From Moraxellaceae bacterium (GTDB lineage Bacteria; Pseudomonadota; Gammaproteobacteria; Pseudomonadales; Ketobacteraceae): 10,144 bases of DNA. Position numbers and translations under genes: made by a program. Below the pieces are notes generated by a model that saw only the letters and a program-made list of their open reading frames with translations, had not been told where the DNA came from and searched no databases. Shown here in pieces: positions 1 through 7,092 of this stretch (within the stretch, counting starts at the first letter, position 1; every line of letters begins with the position of its first letter). The stretch spans positions 1 to 10,144 of the forward strand of contig NVVG01000270.1 in assembly GCA_002402125.1 (NCBI GenBank), given 5' to 3'.

Positions 1-147
1 CCATAAGGGAGCGATGAAATAAACTTGGATCTTGTGGAATCATCGCAATATTTGTGCGCAAAGAATCTTGCGTAACCTCTGCAATGTTTTGCCCATCAAT
101 AGTGATTTTGCCAGATTGGATATCAAAAAAACGTAATAATAAGTGGA
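1..147 (-). pseudogene. Remnant of an ABC transporter ATP-binding domain, front end missing
   Basis: Read on the minus strand from about position 147 down to 1, this stretch encodes the piece of an ABC ATPase that follows Walker A. LLLRFFD leads into GKITIDG, then a segment ending in [20 protein letters not shown], which covers the Q-loop (PQDPSLF). This pattern is typical of exporter-type (MsbA-like) nucleotide-binding domains. The Walker A GxxGxGKST that should come just before is absent in this frame. In another frame the DNA reads A-G-G-F-S-T, which could be a decayed Walker A followed by a one-base deletion. srkA ends only about 24 bases upstream, so there is no room for the membrane domain. 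I infer a 5'-truncated, non-functional gene or a rearrangement junction. The gene continues off the left edge, so its 3' part cannot be judged. Confidence 0.6.
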
Positions 148-170
148 AAAACCCCCGGCTATATTCAGTG

Positions 171-1157
171 CTAATAAATGTCGAGGGAGGGCTGGTCTAA
201 TAATAAAAGTTGATCCTGTAATTCAGCGATAAATTGTTGCCAGTAGCTTTCAGTGTTGAACCAGGGGAAACACAGCGGAAAAGCGGGGTCCGACCAGCGT
301 TTTGCTAACCAACCCGCGTAATGAATGATGCGCAGTGTCCGTAGCGGTTCTATAAGACGTAGTTCCGCAAAATTAAAATCATGAAATTCTCGATAACCTT
401 CTATTATCTCGCTGATTTGTTGGCTTTGATTGTTTCTCTCGCCAGACAGTAACATCCATAAATCTTGAATGGCGGGAGCGGTTCGACAATCATCAAAGTC
501 AACGAACCACGGGCCACTATCTCTGTTCCATAGAATATTGCCAACATGACAGTCGCCGTGGGTTTTTATCCAGCGCAACTGGTCTGTTTGAGCAAACGCT
601 GTGGCGCATTTGTCACACAGCTGTTGAATCAATCTTTCAAATTCTTTGGTTAGGTATGAGGGCATAAATCCTTGTTCAAGCAGCAGTAAGGCAGGTTCTG
701 TACCATAGCTCTCTACTGATAGGGTGGGGCGATGTAAAAAGGCTTCATCAGCTCCCGCTTTATGAATGCGGCCGATGAGTCGACCTAAACGATAGATTTG
801 GTCAAAATCATCCGGCTCAGGAGCTTGGCCACCTTGGCGTGGAAATATCGAAAAACGATAACCTTCAAATTGATGTAACGTATTGCCGTTTTGATCTTGC
901 AATGGTGGAATTATAGGTAGATCAATATCTTCAAGTCGCTGAGTGAATTGATGCTCTTCGATAATTTGTGCATCGGACCAGCGTAGCGGTCGGTAAAACT
1001 TGGCTATCAACGGTGAGCTTTCATCGATGCCAACACTATATACGCGATTCTCATAACTATTGAGTGCAAACACTCTGGCGTCAGAAATGTAACCAAGTGA
1101 TTCGATGGCCTGAATTACGATGTCAGGAGTAAGGTTGTCGTAATCTGGTTCAAGCAT
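171..1157 (-). CDS. srkA: Stress response kinase A (SrkA/YihE/RdoA family)
   Basis: This 328-residue protein matches the usual length of SrkA, a cytoplasmic Ser/Thr protein kinase of the aminoglycoside-phosphotransferase fold. In E. coli SrkA is linked to envelope and oxidative stress and dampens MazF-related cell death. Visible family marks are LNSYENRVY (residues 32-40), an ATP-binding lysine in AKFYRP (K53), EEHQF (67-71), the catalytic loop [11 protein letters not shown] (200-210) with Asp202 and Asn207, the metal-binding FVDFDD (218-223), and QDLWMLL (231-237). The kinase core therefore looks intact. It lies downstream of comF on the same strand with a 78-nt gap. That gap has a weak promoter-like match on the minus strand (TTGCTA at 1252-1247, TATGAT at 1231-1226, 15-nt spacer). 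No strong ribosome binding site precedes the ATG. Confidence 0.95.
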   Translation of the reverse strand: MLEPDYDNLTPDIVIQAIESLGYISDARVFALNSYENRVYSVGIDESSPLIAKFYRPLRWSDAQIIEEHQFTQRLEDIDLPIIPPLQDQNGNTLHQFEGYRFSIFPRQGGQAPEPDDFDQIYRLGRLIGRIHKAGADEAFLHRPTLSVESYGTEPALLLLEQGFMPSYLTKEFERLIQQLCDKCATAFAQTDQLRWIKTHGDCHVGNILWNRDSGPWFVDFDDCRTAPAIQDLWMLLSGERNNQSQQISEIIEGYREFHDFNFAELRLIEPLRTLRIIHYAGWLAKRWSDPAFPLCFPWFNTESYWQQFIAELQDQLLLLDQPSLDIY

Positions 1158-1235
1158 TGCAGAGGCTCTTGGTTTATCGTTGGTCGGGAAAATACGGATC
1201 GGGTGATGTTAGGATGCCAGATCATATCATAGAAA

Positions 1236-1919
1236 TTAGGGGGTCCTAGCAATTGCCCAGATAATGACTTCCTGAATACCGCCCTTGAGTAATGTTTTTG
1301 TCATTGAATTTGCCGTGGCACCCGTGGTTATCACATCATCGATGATGGCAACGCGGTAATGTTTTGGGATTACTTGGCTGCCGTTTGCTGTGAGGACAAA
1401 GGCGTTTTCAAGATTGACACGGCGCTCGTCTGCAGTGAGCTCCTTTTGTTGGGCTGAAGGCTGGCGTTTGATGATTAAGTCGTGCCTGACGGGAATCGAT
1501 AATATTTTTGATAAGGATGTGGCGATTACTTGCGCCGGATTATAACCCCGTGCATCAAGGCTGCGTTGATGCGATGGAACGGGGATAAGTAGCTCGGGTG
1601 GTGTCCGTTGCAGGCTGAGGTCGTGACAAAGGCTACGTCCCAATAACCTACTGAGGGACTTGCCCAGGGCAGGGTTTTTTTTGTCTTTAAAGTTCATGAT
1701 GAGACGATTAATGGGGAATTGATAGCAGAATGCCGTTCGAGCCATGCTGAATAATGGTGGGTAGCTCAGGCATTGCCCACAAAATTCAACACCATTAGCC
1801 GCCAGCGGTAATGCACATTGCTGACAAAATGATGTGTTCCAAGGTAAATCTATCAGGCATTGACTGCAAGCTCCTGAAATAGCTGATCTTTTTAGTTGGC
1901 AAAGGAAGCATTTTGGCAT
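1236..1919 (-). CDS. comF: ComF family phosphoribosyltransferase-like protein
   Basis: The protein has 227 residues, normal for ComF/GntX proteins. The N-terminal part has four cysteine pairs (C4/C7, C18/C21, C32/C35, C47/C50) that form the zinc-ribbon-like region. The C-terminal part is a type I phosphoribosyltransferase domain: LIPVPSHQRS (111-120), RGYNPAQ (124-130), and the PRPP loop IIDDVITTGAT (192-202). In naturally competent bacteria ComF helps take up or process transforming DNA; in many others its role and any enzyme activity remain unclear. It is divergent from bioB, a neighbourhood also seen in Pseudomonas and relatives. The ATG at 1919-1917 is chosen because the MPKCFLC start is typical; the upstream sequence is A/T-rich with no clear Shine-Dalgarno site, so translation may be weak. 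Confidence 0.93.
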   Translation of the reverse strand: MPKCFLCQLKRSAISGACSQCLIDLPWNTSFCQQCALPLAANGVEFCGQCLSYPPLFSMARTAFCYQFPINRLIMNFKDKKNPALGKSLSRLLGRSLCHDLSLQRTPPELLIPVPSHQRSLDARGYNPAQVIATSLSKILSIPVRHDLIIKRQPSAQQKELTADERRVNLENAFVLTANGSQVIPKHYRVAIIDDVITTGATANSMTKTLLKGGIQEVIIWAIARTP

Positions 1920-1979
1920 TTTGGCTAAATTTCATTGGGTTTATATTGTTCATTAGTAAACTGTCTTTGTTATGTGTGG

Positions 1980-2007
1980 TTGACACCAAAAGTTGTTTAC
2001 GTATGAT
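1980..2007 (+). promoter_or_regulatory. Predicted sigma70 promoter of the biotin operon
   Basis: A perfect -35 hexamer TTGACA (1980-1985) is followed after 16 nt by TATGAT (2002-2007), five of six matches to the -10 consensus. A transcript would start near 2014 and have a leader of about 120 nt before the bioB ATG. This is the best sigma70-type match I found in the window. Its placement directly upstream of bioB makes it the likely driver of bioBFHCD. Confidence 0.65.
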
Positions 2008-2013
2008 AAACGA
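1993..2013. promoter_or_regulatory. Inverted repeat over the bio promoter, candidate repressor operator
   Basis: TTGTTTA (1993-1999) and TAAACGA (2007-2013) are inverted copies with one mismatch, separated by 7 nt. They lie across the spacer and the -10 hexamer, where a bound repressor would block RNA polymerase. The GTTTAC and GTAAAC cores resemble those in the enterobacterial BirA operator, but that operator has a longer spacer of about 14-16 nt, so this is not a standard BirA site. A further GTAAAC at 1956-1961 could pair with GTTTAC at 1995-2000 over 33 nt. Assignment to BirA or another biotin repressor is inference. Confidence 0.4.
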
Positions 2014-2041
2014 GATATTCACAGTGCCGAATTAAACTTAA

Positions 2042-2058
2042 ATTAGGCGCTGCCTAAT
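2042..2058. repeat. Perfect palindrome in the bioB leader
   Basis: ATTAGGC and GCCTAAT are perfect inverted arms of 7 bp around a GCT centre. The element lies about 30 nt downstream of the predicted transcription start and 75 nt before bioB. It could be a protein-binding site or a short hairpin in the mRNA leader. No run of T follows, so it is not a standard terminator. I do not recognise it as a known biotin regulator site (BioR, BioQ and BirA sites look different). Confidence 0.5.
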
Positions 2059-2133
2059 GGAAGATGTTCCACAGCTAGATAGACACCATCTCCTTAAAAT
2101 AAATTAGAAAAACGCAACTTGGCAGGAATCCTC

Positions 2134-3219
2134 ATGAAGCAGACCACGGCAATTAATCCAGCACAGGACATTCGACACGACTGGAGCCTTAAAGAGTTAG
2201 AAGCATTATTTGAGCTGCCATTTAGTGACCTAATGTACCGAGCGCAGACGGTGCATCGGCAGTACCATGAGCCGAATGCTGTGCAGATTAGTACACTGTT
2301 AAGTATTAAAACCGGTGCTTGTCCGGAGGATTGCAAATATTGTTCTCAAAGCGGACATCATAATACCGGGCTTGAAAAAGAAAAGTTAATGGCGATCGAG
2401 AAAGTTGTGCAAGAGGCAAAAGCTGCCCAAGAGAAGGGCGCGTCGCGTTTTTGCATGGGCGCTGCTTGGCGTTCTCCGCGTGAAAAAGACATGTTGTATG
2501 TAGTGGAAATGGTCAAGCAGGTAAAGGAGTTAGGTCTGGAAACCTGTATGACCCTGGGTATGTTGGATAAGCAACAAGCGACAGAGCTGGCGGATGCCGG
2601 GCTTGATTATTACAATCACAATTTGGATACGTCCCCAGAGCATTATAATGCCATCATTACTACCCGAACCTATCAGGATAGATTAGATACCCTGTCGAAT
2701 GTACGTGATGCCGGCATGAAAGTCTGTTGTGGTGGGATTTTGGGTTTAGGTGAGGCGAGAAAAGATCGTGCTGGACTGTTGAAACAACTGGCTAATTTGC
2801 CCGCGCATCCTGAAAGTGTGCCCATCAATATGCTGGTGAAAGTAGAAGGTACCCCATTGGCTCAAGCCGAAGATGTCGATGAGTTTGAGTTCATTCGAAC
2901 CATAGCAATAGCGCGTATTATTATGCCAAAATCGTTTGTTCGTTTGTCTGCGGGCCGAGAGAGCATGAATGATCAGATGCAAGCCATGTGTTATTTGGCC
3001 GGTGCTAATTCAATTTTTTATGGAGAAAAGTTGTTAACTGCAGATAATAATGAGGCGTCAAAGGACATGGAATTGTTTGATCGGTTGGGTATTCACCCGC
3101 TACAAATTGGTCAAACGGCCTCCGATGATACCCATGAAGATGTATTACGTGGGGCCATCAAAGATGAAGCAACCAAACATCTATATACCGATGCGTCTGT
3201 AACGTCTACCGCAGGCTAA
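2134..3219 (+). CDS. bioB: Biotin synthase BioB
   Basis: A 361-residue radical-SAM enzyme that inserts sulfur into dethiobiotin, the last step of biotin synthesis. The [4Fe-4S] cluster motif is C63-PED-C67-KY-C70. The ligands of the sacrificial [2Fe-2S] cluster are C107 (FCMGAAWR), C138 (ETCMTLG), C198 (VCCGG) and R270 (VRLSAGR), each offset by ten from the E. coli positions 97, 128, 188 and 260. [10 protein letters not shown] (160-169) is also typical. The ATG at 2134 is chosen because AGGA (2124-2127) sits 6 nt upstream and MKQTTA is a plausible start; a TTG at 2119 would add five residues without a better ribosome site. It is the first gene of the biotin operon. Confidence 0.97.
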   Translation: MKQTTAINPAQDIRHDWSLKELEALFELPFSDLMYRAQTVHRQYHEPNAVQISTLLSIKTGACPEDCKYCSQSGHHNTGLEKEKLMAIEKVVQEAKAAQEKGASRFCMGAAWRSPREKDMLYVVEMVKQVKELGLETCMTLGMLDKQQATELADAGLDYYNHNLDTSPEHYNAIITTRTYQDRLDTLSNVRDAGMKVCCGGILGLGEARKDRAGLLKQLANLPAHPESVPINMLVKVEGTPLAQAEDVDEFEFIRTIAIARIIMPKSFVRLSAGRESMNDQMQAMCYLAGANSIFYGEKLLTADNNEASKDMELFDRLGIHPLQIGQTASDDTHEDVLRGAIKDEATKHLYTDASVTSTAG

Positions 3220-3322
3220 TTTTTACTTATCGACGTTAGGAGGTGGGCTGGCTAGCTGATTGCATTGTAGTCAGCGCACTCCAGGTTTGTGTTGTTTTCA
3301 TCTGTGTCATGGGGGATGCCTT
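3220..3322 (+). other. bioB-bioF spacer with strong SD-like motif and small hairpin
   Basis: This 103-nt gap is the only sizeable break inside the operon. It holds AGGAGGTG (3238-3245), a near-perfect Shine-Dalgarno sequence, but no ATG lies at the usual distance; the next in-frame bioF codon that could start is TTG at 3260, 16 nt away. GCTGATT (3255-3261) and AGTCAGC (3269-3275) can form a 7-bp RNA stem, including one T-G pair, with a 7-nt loop. No terminator or clear promoter is visible, so bioF is probably still cotranscribed with bioB. Confidence 0.4.
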
Positions 3323-4498
3323 ATGAAAAAAATTATACTCTCCCGGCATTTGCAAGCGAAGCAGAGTCAGGGCTTGTATCGTAGGCGACGACTGTTGTCA
3401 TCGCCGCAGCAGCCATTAATCGAGGTGGATGGAAAATCGCTGCTTGGCTTTTGTAGTAATGACTACTTAGGCTTAGCCAATCATCCGAGGGTTGTTGCTG
3501 CCTTTAAACAGGCGGCAGATCGCTACGGAGTAGGCAGTGGCGCGGCGCACTTAGTGATTGGTCATAGTGAGGTTCATCATCGCTTAGAAGAGGCCTTAGC
3601 GGAGAAGACTGGTCGAGATCGCGCATTGTTATTTTCATCCGGTTACATGGCGAACGTGGGGGTGATTAATGCACTGGTTGATAAGGGGGATTATGTTTTT
3701 GAAGATAAACTTAATCATGCGTCATTATTAGATGGCGGTTTTGTCTCAAAAGCCACATGCCAACGTTATTTTCACAATGATGTATCAAACTTAGAAAAAA
3801 AACTGCAGTCTGCCGATGAAGGCTCTTCGGCATTGGTGGTCACCGATGCGGTGTTTAGTATGGATGGCGATGTTGCGCCATTAACCGACATATCATCGGT
3901 TTGCGAAAAATATAATGCTATGTTGATGGTCGATGATGCACATGGATTTGGTGTGTTGGGTACGGGGGGGGCTGGAACATTAAATGCGCAAGGCTTAACC
4001 CAGGACGATGTGCCGGTATTAATGGCAACATTAGGTAAGGCCATGGGTACCGCCGGTGCGTTTATTGCGGGCAGTGATGATCTCATTGAATATTTGATCC
4101 AAGAAGCACGCACCTATATTTATACCACCGCGATGCCACCTGCCATCGCAGCAGCAACATTAGAAAGTTTACGGGTGTTAGATGATGAAAGTTGGCGACA
4201 AGACAGGTTGCAGCAATTGATCAAACGTTTTCGTGATGGGGCTAGCGCTATTGGCTTATCTTTGATGGCATCCGATACGGCGATTCAACCGGTACTTATT
4301 GGTGAACCTGAGCAGGCACTTGATATGAGTTTTCGATTGCAGCAATTAGGCTTGTTGGTTACGGCAATACGGCCGCCAACGGTACCAAAAGGAACGGCGC
4401 GACTACGGGTTACCTTAAGTGCCGAGCACTCAGATGACAATGTCGATCAATTGTTAGAAGGGTTTGCGAGTTTGCAGGCGGGTAAATTTAATAGTTAG
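3323..4498 (+). CDS. bioF: 8-amino-7-oxononanoate synthase BioF
   Basis: A 391-residue PLP enzyme of the alpha-oxoamine synthase family. It condenses pimeloyl-ACP (or pimeloyl-CoA) with L-alanine to give 8-amino-7-oxononanoate. Seen here: FCSNDYLGLANHP (43-55), GSGAAHLVIGH (71-81), the PLP-stacking region FSSGYMANVG (104-113), VVTDAVFSMDGD (172-183), VDDAHGFGVLG (203-213) with Asp204 and His207, and the Schiff-base lysine K239 in ATLGKAMG. The ATG at 3323 is chosen: GGGGGA (3311-3316) lies 6 nt upstream and MKKIILSRHLQAK matches the usual N-terminus. The frame stays open to a TTG at 3260, but the extra 21 residues are Cys/His-rich and unlike BioF. Its stop is 2 nt before the next ATG. Confidence 0.97.
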   Translation: MKKIILSRHLQAKQSQGLYRRRRLLSSPQQPLIEVDGKSLLGFCSNDYLGLANHPRVVAAFKQAADRYGVGSGAAHLVIGHSEVHHRLEEALAEKTGRDRALLFSSGYMANVGVINALVDKGDYVFEDKLNHASLLDGGFVSKATCQRYFHNDVSNLEKKLQSADEGSSALVVTDAVFSMDGDVAPLTDISSVCEKYNAMLMVDDAHGFGVLGTGGAGTLNAQGLTQDDVPVLMATLGKAMGTAGAFIAGSDDLIEYLIQEARTYIYTTAMPPAIAAATLESLRVLDDESWRQDRLQQLIKRFRDGASAIGLSLMASDTAIQPVLIGEPEQALDMSFRLQQLGLLVTAIRPPTVPKGTARLRVTLSAEHSDDNVDQLLEGFASLQAGKFNS

Positions 4499-4500
4499 AA

Positions 4501-5352
4501 ATGAATGCTAGAAATTATGCAATTGAACATAAGGCAATACCAATGGCGTTAACACTTTATCATGACACCTATCGATGCACCGGTATTGCAGAAGGCGCAT
4601 CGGCACCTGAGATGGTTTTGATTCATGGCTGGGGACTGCATAGCCTGGTGTGGGATAATATTATCCCAGCGTTGTTAGAGTGCTTCCAAGTGACGGTGAT
4701 TGATTTGCCCGGTTTTGGCAGAAGCCCTGTGCCTGGTGGAGAGTATGATCTTGATTACTTGACGGAGAAAGTGCTGGCTGTGGCTCCAGCGAATGCCATT
4801 TGGATGGGGTGGTCATTGGGAGGCATGATAGCGATGAATGCAGCCATTCACTTTCCACAACGGGTGACAGGACTGATTACCGTTGCGGCAACCCCCAAGT
4901 TTATTTCCGATGAACGTTGGCAATTGGCATTGGACCCAAAAGTGTTAGCGCATTTTCGCGAGTTGTTGTCAGAAGATTGGGAAGGAACGCTGATTCGATT
5001 TTTGGCGTTGCAATGCAAAGACTCAATCACCATCAAACAAGATATTCGATTCTTAAAAGAAGCGATGTTTTTTTATGGGCGCCCATCAATCAAGGCGTTG
5101 CGCTGTGGGTTGGACGTGTTTAGAGATATTGATTTGTTAGATGGGTTGGCAAAAATAGCGGTGCCTACACTGCATGTGTTAGGTGAGAAGGATAATCTGG
5201 TACCTGTCGGTATTAGTCAGGAAATCACCTCCTATCAATCGAATGCTCAGTTGGCGGTCATTAAAGGTGCTAGCCATGTGCCTTTTTTATCTGAGCCGGA
5301 GATTTTTATCGCCGCAATAATGGATTTTATTGTGGAGCATAAATTTGCTTAA
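4501..5352 (+). CDS. bioH: Pimeloyl-[ACP] methyl ester esterase BioH
   Basis: An alpha/beta hydrolase that removes the methyl group from pimeloyl-ACP methyl ester, ending the BioC-BioH route to the pimeloyl chain. Counting from 4501 (283 residues), the oxyanion region is HGWGLHSLVW (42-51), DLPGFGRS follows at 68-75, the nucleophile is S105 in GWSLGG, the acid is D231 (GEKDNLVP) and the base is H259 (ASHVPF). FLALQ (167-171) is also BioH-like. The start is uncertain. ATG 4501 has a poor ribosome site but could be used by coupling to the bioF stop; ATG 4543, with AAGG 8 nt upstream, would give 269 residues, nearer the 256 of E. coli. The 3' end overlaps the start of bioC. Confidence 0.94.
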   Translation: MNARNYAIEHKAIPMALTLYHDTYRCTGIAEGASAPEMVLIHGWGLHSLVWDNIIPALLECFQVTVIDLPGFGRSPVPGGEYDLDYLTEKVLAVAPANAIWMGWSLGGMIAMNAAIHFPQRVTGLITVAATPKFISDERWQLALDPKVLAHFRELLSEDWEGTLIRFLALQCKDSITIKQDIRFLKEAMFFYGRPSIKALRCGLDVFRDIDLLDGLAKIAVPTLHVLGEKDNLVPVGISQEITSYQSNAQLAVIKGASHVPFLSEPEIFIAAIMDFIVEHKFA

Positions 5353-6229
5353 TCATTCGTCGGAATATGCAGTGATTGATGGCAAAAATAATGTTGCTAG
5401 TGATAAGCGCGCCATAGCAAAATCATTCGGGGGGGCGGCAGGTTCGTATAATTCTGTGACGGGATTGCAGCGAAACATAGGCGATGCATTATTAGAATTA
5501 CTGAAAGAATATAGGTCAGTGTCTACTGATGAGCATGTGCTCGATATAGGTTGCGGTACCGGTTATCTTGTGAGTCAGCTTAGGCGTGATGTTGGTGATT
5601 TCTACGCGCTGGATATCGCGCAAGGCATGTTGCAAGTTGCGAAACAGACAGGCAATGAACAAAATCGATCTGCACAGGAATTAGGTAATAGCAAAGTACA
5701 TTATATATGTGCTGATGCTGAGGCGATTCCATTAAAGGCAAGCACAGTAGATATTGTAGTGAGTAATTTTGCTATTCAATGGTGTCCAAATAAATCGTTG
5801 TTATTCGAAGAGGTTGCACGTGTGTTAAGACCTGGCGGAGTCTTTGTTTTTTCCATGCCCGGCACCGACACATTGCGTGAGCTTAAAGCGAGTTGGCAAA
5901 AAGCCGATCCCAATCATTCGCATGTGAATCAGTTCTGTGGTGTTCAGGAAATTGAACGCGACATCATAAATTCTTCGTTGGTGATAGAGACATTAAAGGT
6001 ACGGCAGCATGTGAAACACTATGACAAACTGCAATATTTAACCTGTGAACTAAAAGCCATGGGGGCTCATAACGTGACGGATGGCAGGGCAAAACAGTTG
6101 ACGGGCAAAGGTACTATAAAGCGCCTTGTTGCTGCCTATGACGAGTTTCGAAATGAGCGTGGTTTGTTACCCGCTACGTGGAATGTCATCTATGGGGTAT
6201 TAATCAAAAGCAATCAGCGGAGTGAGTGA
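5345..6229 (+). CDS. bioC: Malonyl-[ACP] O-methyltransferase BioC (TTG start)
   Basis: A class I SAM-dependent methyltransferase of 294 residues. It methylates malonyl-ACP so that fatty acid synthesis can extend it to pimeloyl-ACP methyl ester. From the TTG at 5345 the family marks are KRAIAKSFGGAAGSYN (21-36), motif I VLDIGCGTG (65-73), ALDIAQGM (88-95), NFAIQWC (141-147), VARVLRPGGVFVFS (157-170) and LKAMGAHNV (236-244). No ATG starts this frame. TTG 5345 is chosen because GGAG (5334-5337) lies 7 nt upstream; GTG 5372, with GGAA nearby, is an alternative giving 285 residues. The TTG start overlaps the last 8 bases of bioH, which suggests coupled translation and low BioC output, sensible for an enzyme that diverts malonyl-ACP. 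Confidence 0.92.
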   Translation: MLNHSSEYAVIDGKNNVASDKRAIAKSFGGAAGSYNSVTGLQRNIGDALLELLKEYRSVSTDEHVLDIGCGTGYLVSQLRRDVGDFYALDIAQGMLQVAKQTGNEQNRSAQELGNSKVHYICADAEAIPLKASTVDIVVSNFAIQWCPNKSLLFEEVARVLRPGGVFVFSMPGTDTLRELKASWQKADPNHSHVNQFCGVQEIERDIINSSLVIETLKVRQHVKHYDKLQYLTCELKAMGAHNVTDGRAKQLTGKGTIKRLVAAYDEFRNERGLLPATWNVIYGVLIKSNQRSE

Positions 6230-6233
6230 TCTG

Positions 6234-6923
6234 ATGTCGGCAAAGAAGCGTTTTTTCGTAACGGGTACTTGCACGGACGTGGGGAAAACCTTCGTGAGTG
6301 TCGCGTTATTACATGCCTTGAGAGAAGAAGGTTATCGCACGTTAGCCCTTAAACCCATTGCCGCAGGCTGTCAGCAAACAGCCGATGGTCTAAGAAATGA
6401 TGATGCGTTGCAACTGCAAGCCGCAATGACAGAGTCGATTAGTTACCAACAAATAAATCCTGTTGCCCTGGAGCAAGCTGCGGCACCGCATATCGTCGCC
6501 GCAGAACAAGGGCGGCGAATTACTGTATCGCAATTAGAGGGGGTATGCCGAGGGGCGTTTCTCAACCAAGCGGATGTTGTCTTGGTTGAGGGAGCTGGCG
6601 GCTGGCGGGTGCCTTTGAACGAACGTGAGACCTTAGCGGACCTGGCGATTGCCTTGCGCCTACCCGTAATCTTAGTGGTAGGCATTCGGTTAGGGTGTAT
6701 TAACCATGCGTTGTTAACACAACAGGCAATACTTGCTGATGGGCTATCCATAGCGGGCTGGGTAGCAAACCGGATAGACCCTGATATGTCCTATCTAGAA
6801 GAGAACATCGCTACCTTACAATCGCAACTTTCGGCTCCGTTAATTGGAGATATTCCCTATAAAAAAGCCCAGGACCCTGCCGATTGTGCTTCTTATCTTG
6901 ATCTGTCGTTGTTATTAGGCTGA
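6234..6923 (+). CDS. bioD: Dethiobiotin synthetase BioD
   Basis: A 229-residue ATP-dependent carboxylase that closes the ureido ring, turning 7,8-diaminononanoate and CO2 into dethiobiotin. Seen in order: the P-loop GTCTDVGKT (11-19, K18), K40 in ALKPIAAG, GLRNDDALQL (52-61), APHIVAAEQG (84-93), VLVEGAGGW (116-124, E119 for metal binding), ILVVGIRLGCINHALLT (146-162) and GWVANRI (175-181). All are typical of BioD. The ATG at 6234 lies 4 nt after the bioC stop, with GGAG at 6219-6222. An in-frame GTG at 6222 would add four residues but overlaps that site. It is the last gene of the operon; bioA, which makes its substrate, is not here. Confidence 0.96.
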   Translation: MSAKKRFFVTGTCTDVGKTFVSVALLHALREEGYRTLALKPIAAGCQQTADGLRNDDALQLQAAMTESISYQQINPVALEQAAAPHIVAAEQGRRITVSQLEGVCRGAFLNQADVVLVEGAGGWRVPLNERETLADLAIALRLPVILVVGIRLGCINHALLTQQAILADGLSIAGWVANRIDPDMSYLEENIATLQSQLSAPLIGDIPYKKAQDPADCASYLDLSLLLG

Positions 6924-6925
6924 GT

Positions 6926-6942
6926 CTGGCACCTAATTGGCT
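6926..6942 (+). promoter_or_regulatory. Candidate sigma54 promoter after bioD
   Basis: CTGGCACC-TAAT-TGGCT matches the sigma54 pattern YTGGCACG-N4-TTGCW with two mismatches. The near-invariant GG (6928-6929) and GC (6940-6941) are kept with the required 10 nt between them. Transcription would start near 6953, giving a leader of about 140 nt for the small gene at 7093. In many gammaproteobacteria flagellar genes use sigma54 with a FleQ-type activator, which fits the flagellar-like product downstream. No activator site was identified. Confidence 0.4.
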
Positions 6943-6988
6943 TAAGGGTAAAAAGTCGAATATTAATACCGTAATGATCTGGTTGAAA

Positions 6989-7018
6989 AGTATACATTTG
7001 TTGCAATGTATTTATACT
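6989..7018. repeat. Inverted repeat in the bioD-7093 gap
   Basis: ATACATT (6992-6998) and AATGTAT (7005-7011) are perfect 7-bp inverted arms with a 6-nt centre. A wider, bulged pairing of AGTATA (6989-6994) with TATACT (7013-7018) is also possible. The TATACT resembles a sigma70 -10 box, but no convincing -35 lies at the right distance. No T-run follows, so a classical bioD terminator is not supported. It may be an operator or a leader hairpin. The rest of the 6924-7092 gap shows nothing else I can support. Confidence 0.35.
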
Positions 7019-7092
7019 GGTGCTAACGGTGTAAAAAACCATTTTTCCGTGTGGGTGATAATGTCGCCCTTAGTATTACGAGAGGTCTTGTT

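Noticed and set aside
1956..2000. GTAAAC...GTTTAC as a BirA operator
   Set aside because: The 33-nt separation is about twice the known BirA operator spacing, so I do not call it as a BirA site.
1795..2022. 75-codon minus-strand frame overlapping the comF start and the bio promoter
   Set aside because: It overlaps comF in another frame, shows no family resemblance, and runs through the promoter region.
3243..3326. Possible leader peptide frame ending TTATGA, overlapping the bioF ATG
   Set aside because: Its only usable upstream start (GTG 3243) overlaps the Shine-Dalgarno motif itself, and the later ATG at 3309 gives just five codons.
6914..6937. ATTAGG and CCTAAT arms across the bioD stop codon, matching the arms of the bioB leader palindrome at 2042-2058
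   Set aside because: The left arm is coding sequence (Leu-Leu-Gly codons) and ATTAGGC also occurs inside bioF at 4345-4351, so the match is probably codon-use coincidence; no T-run supports a terminator.
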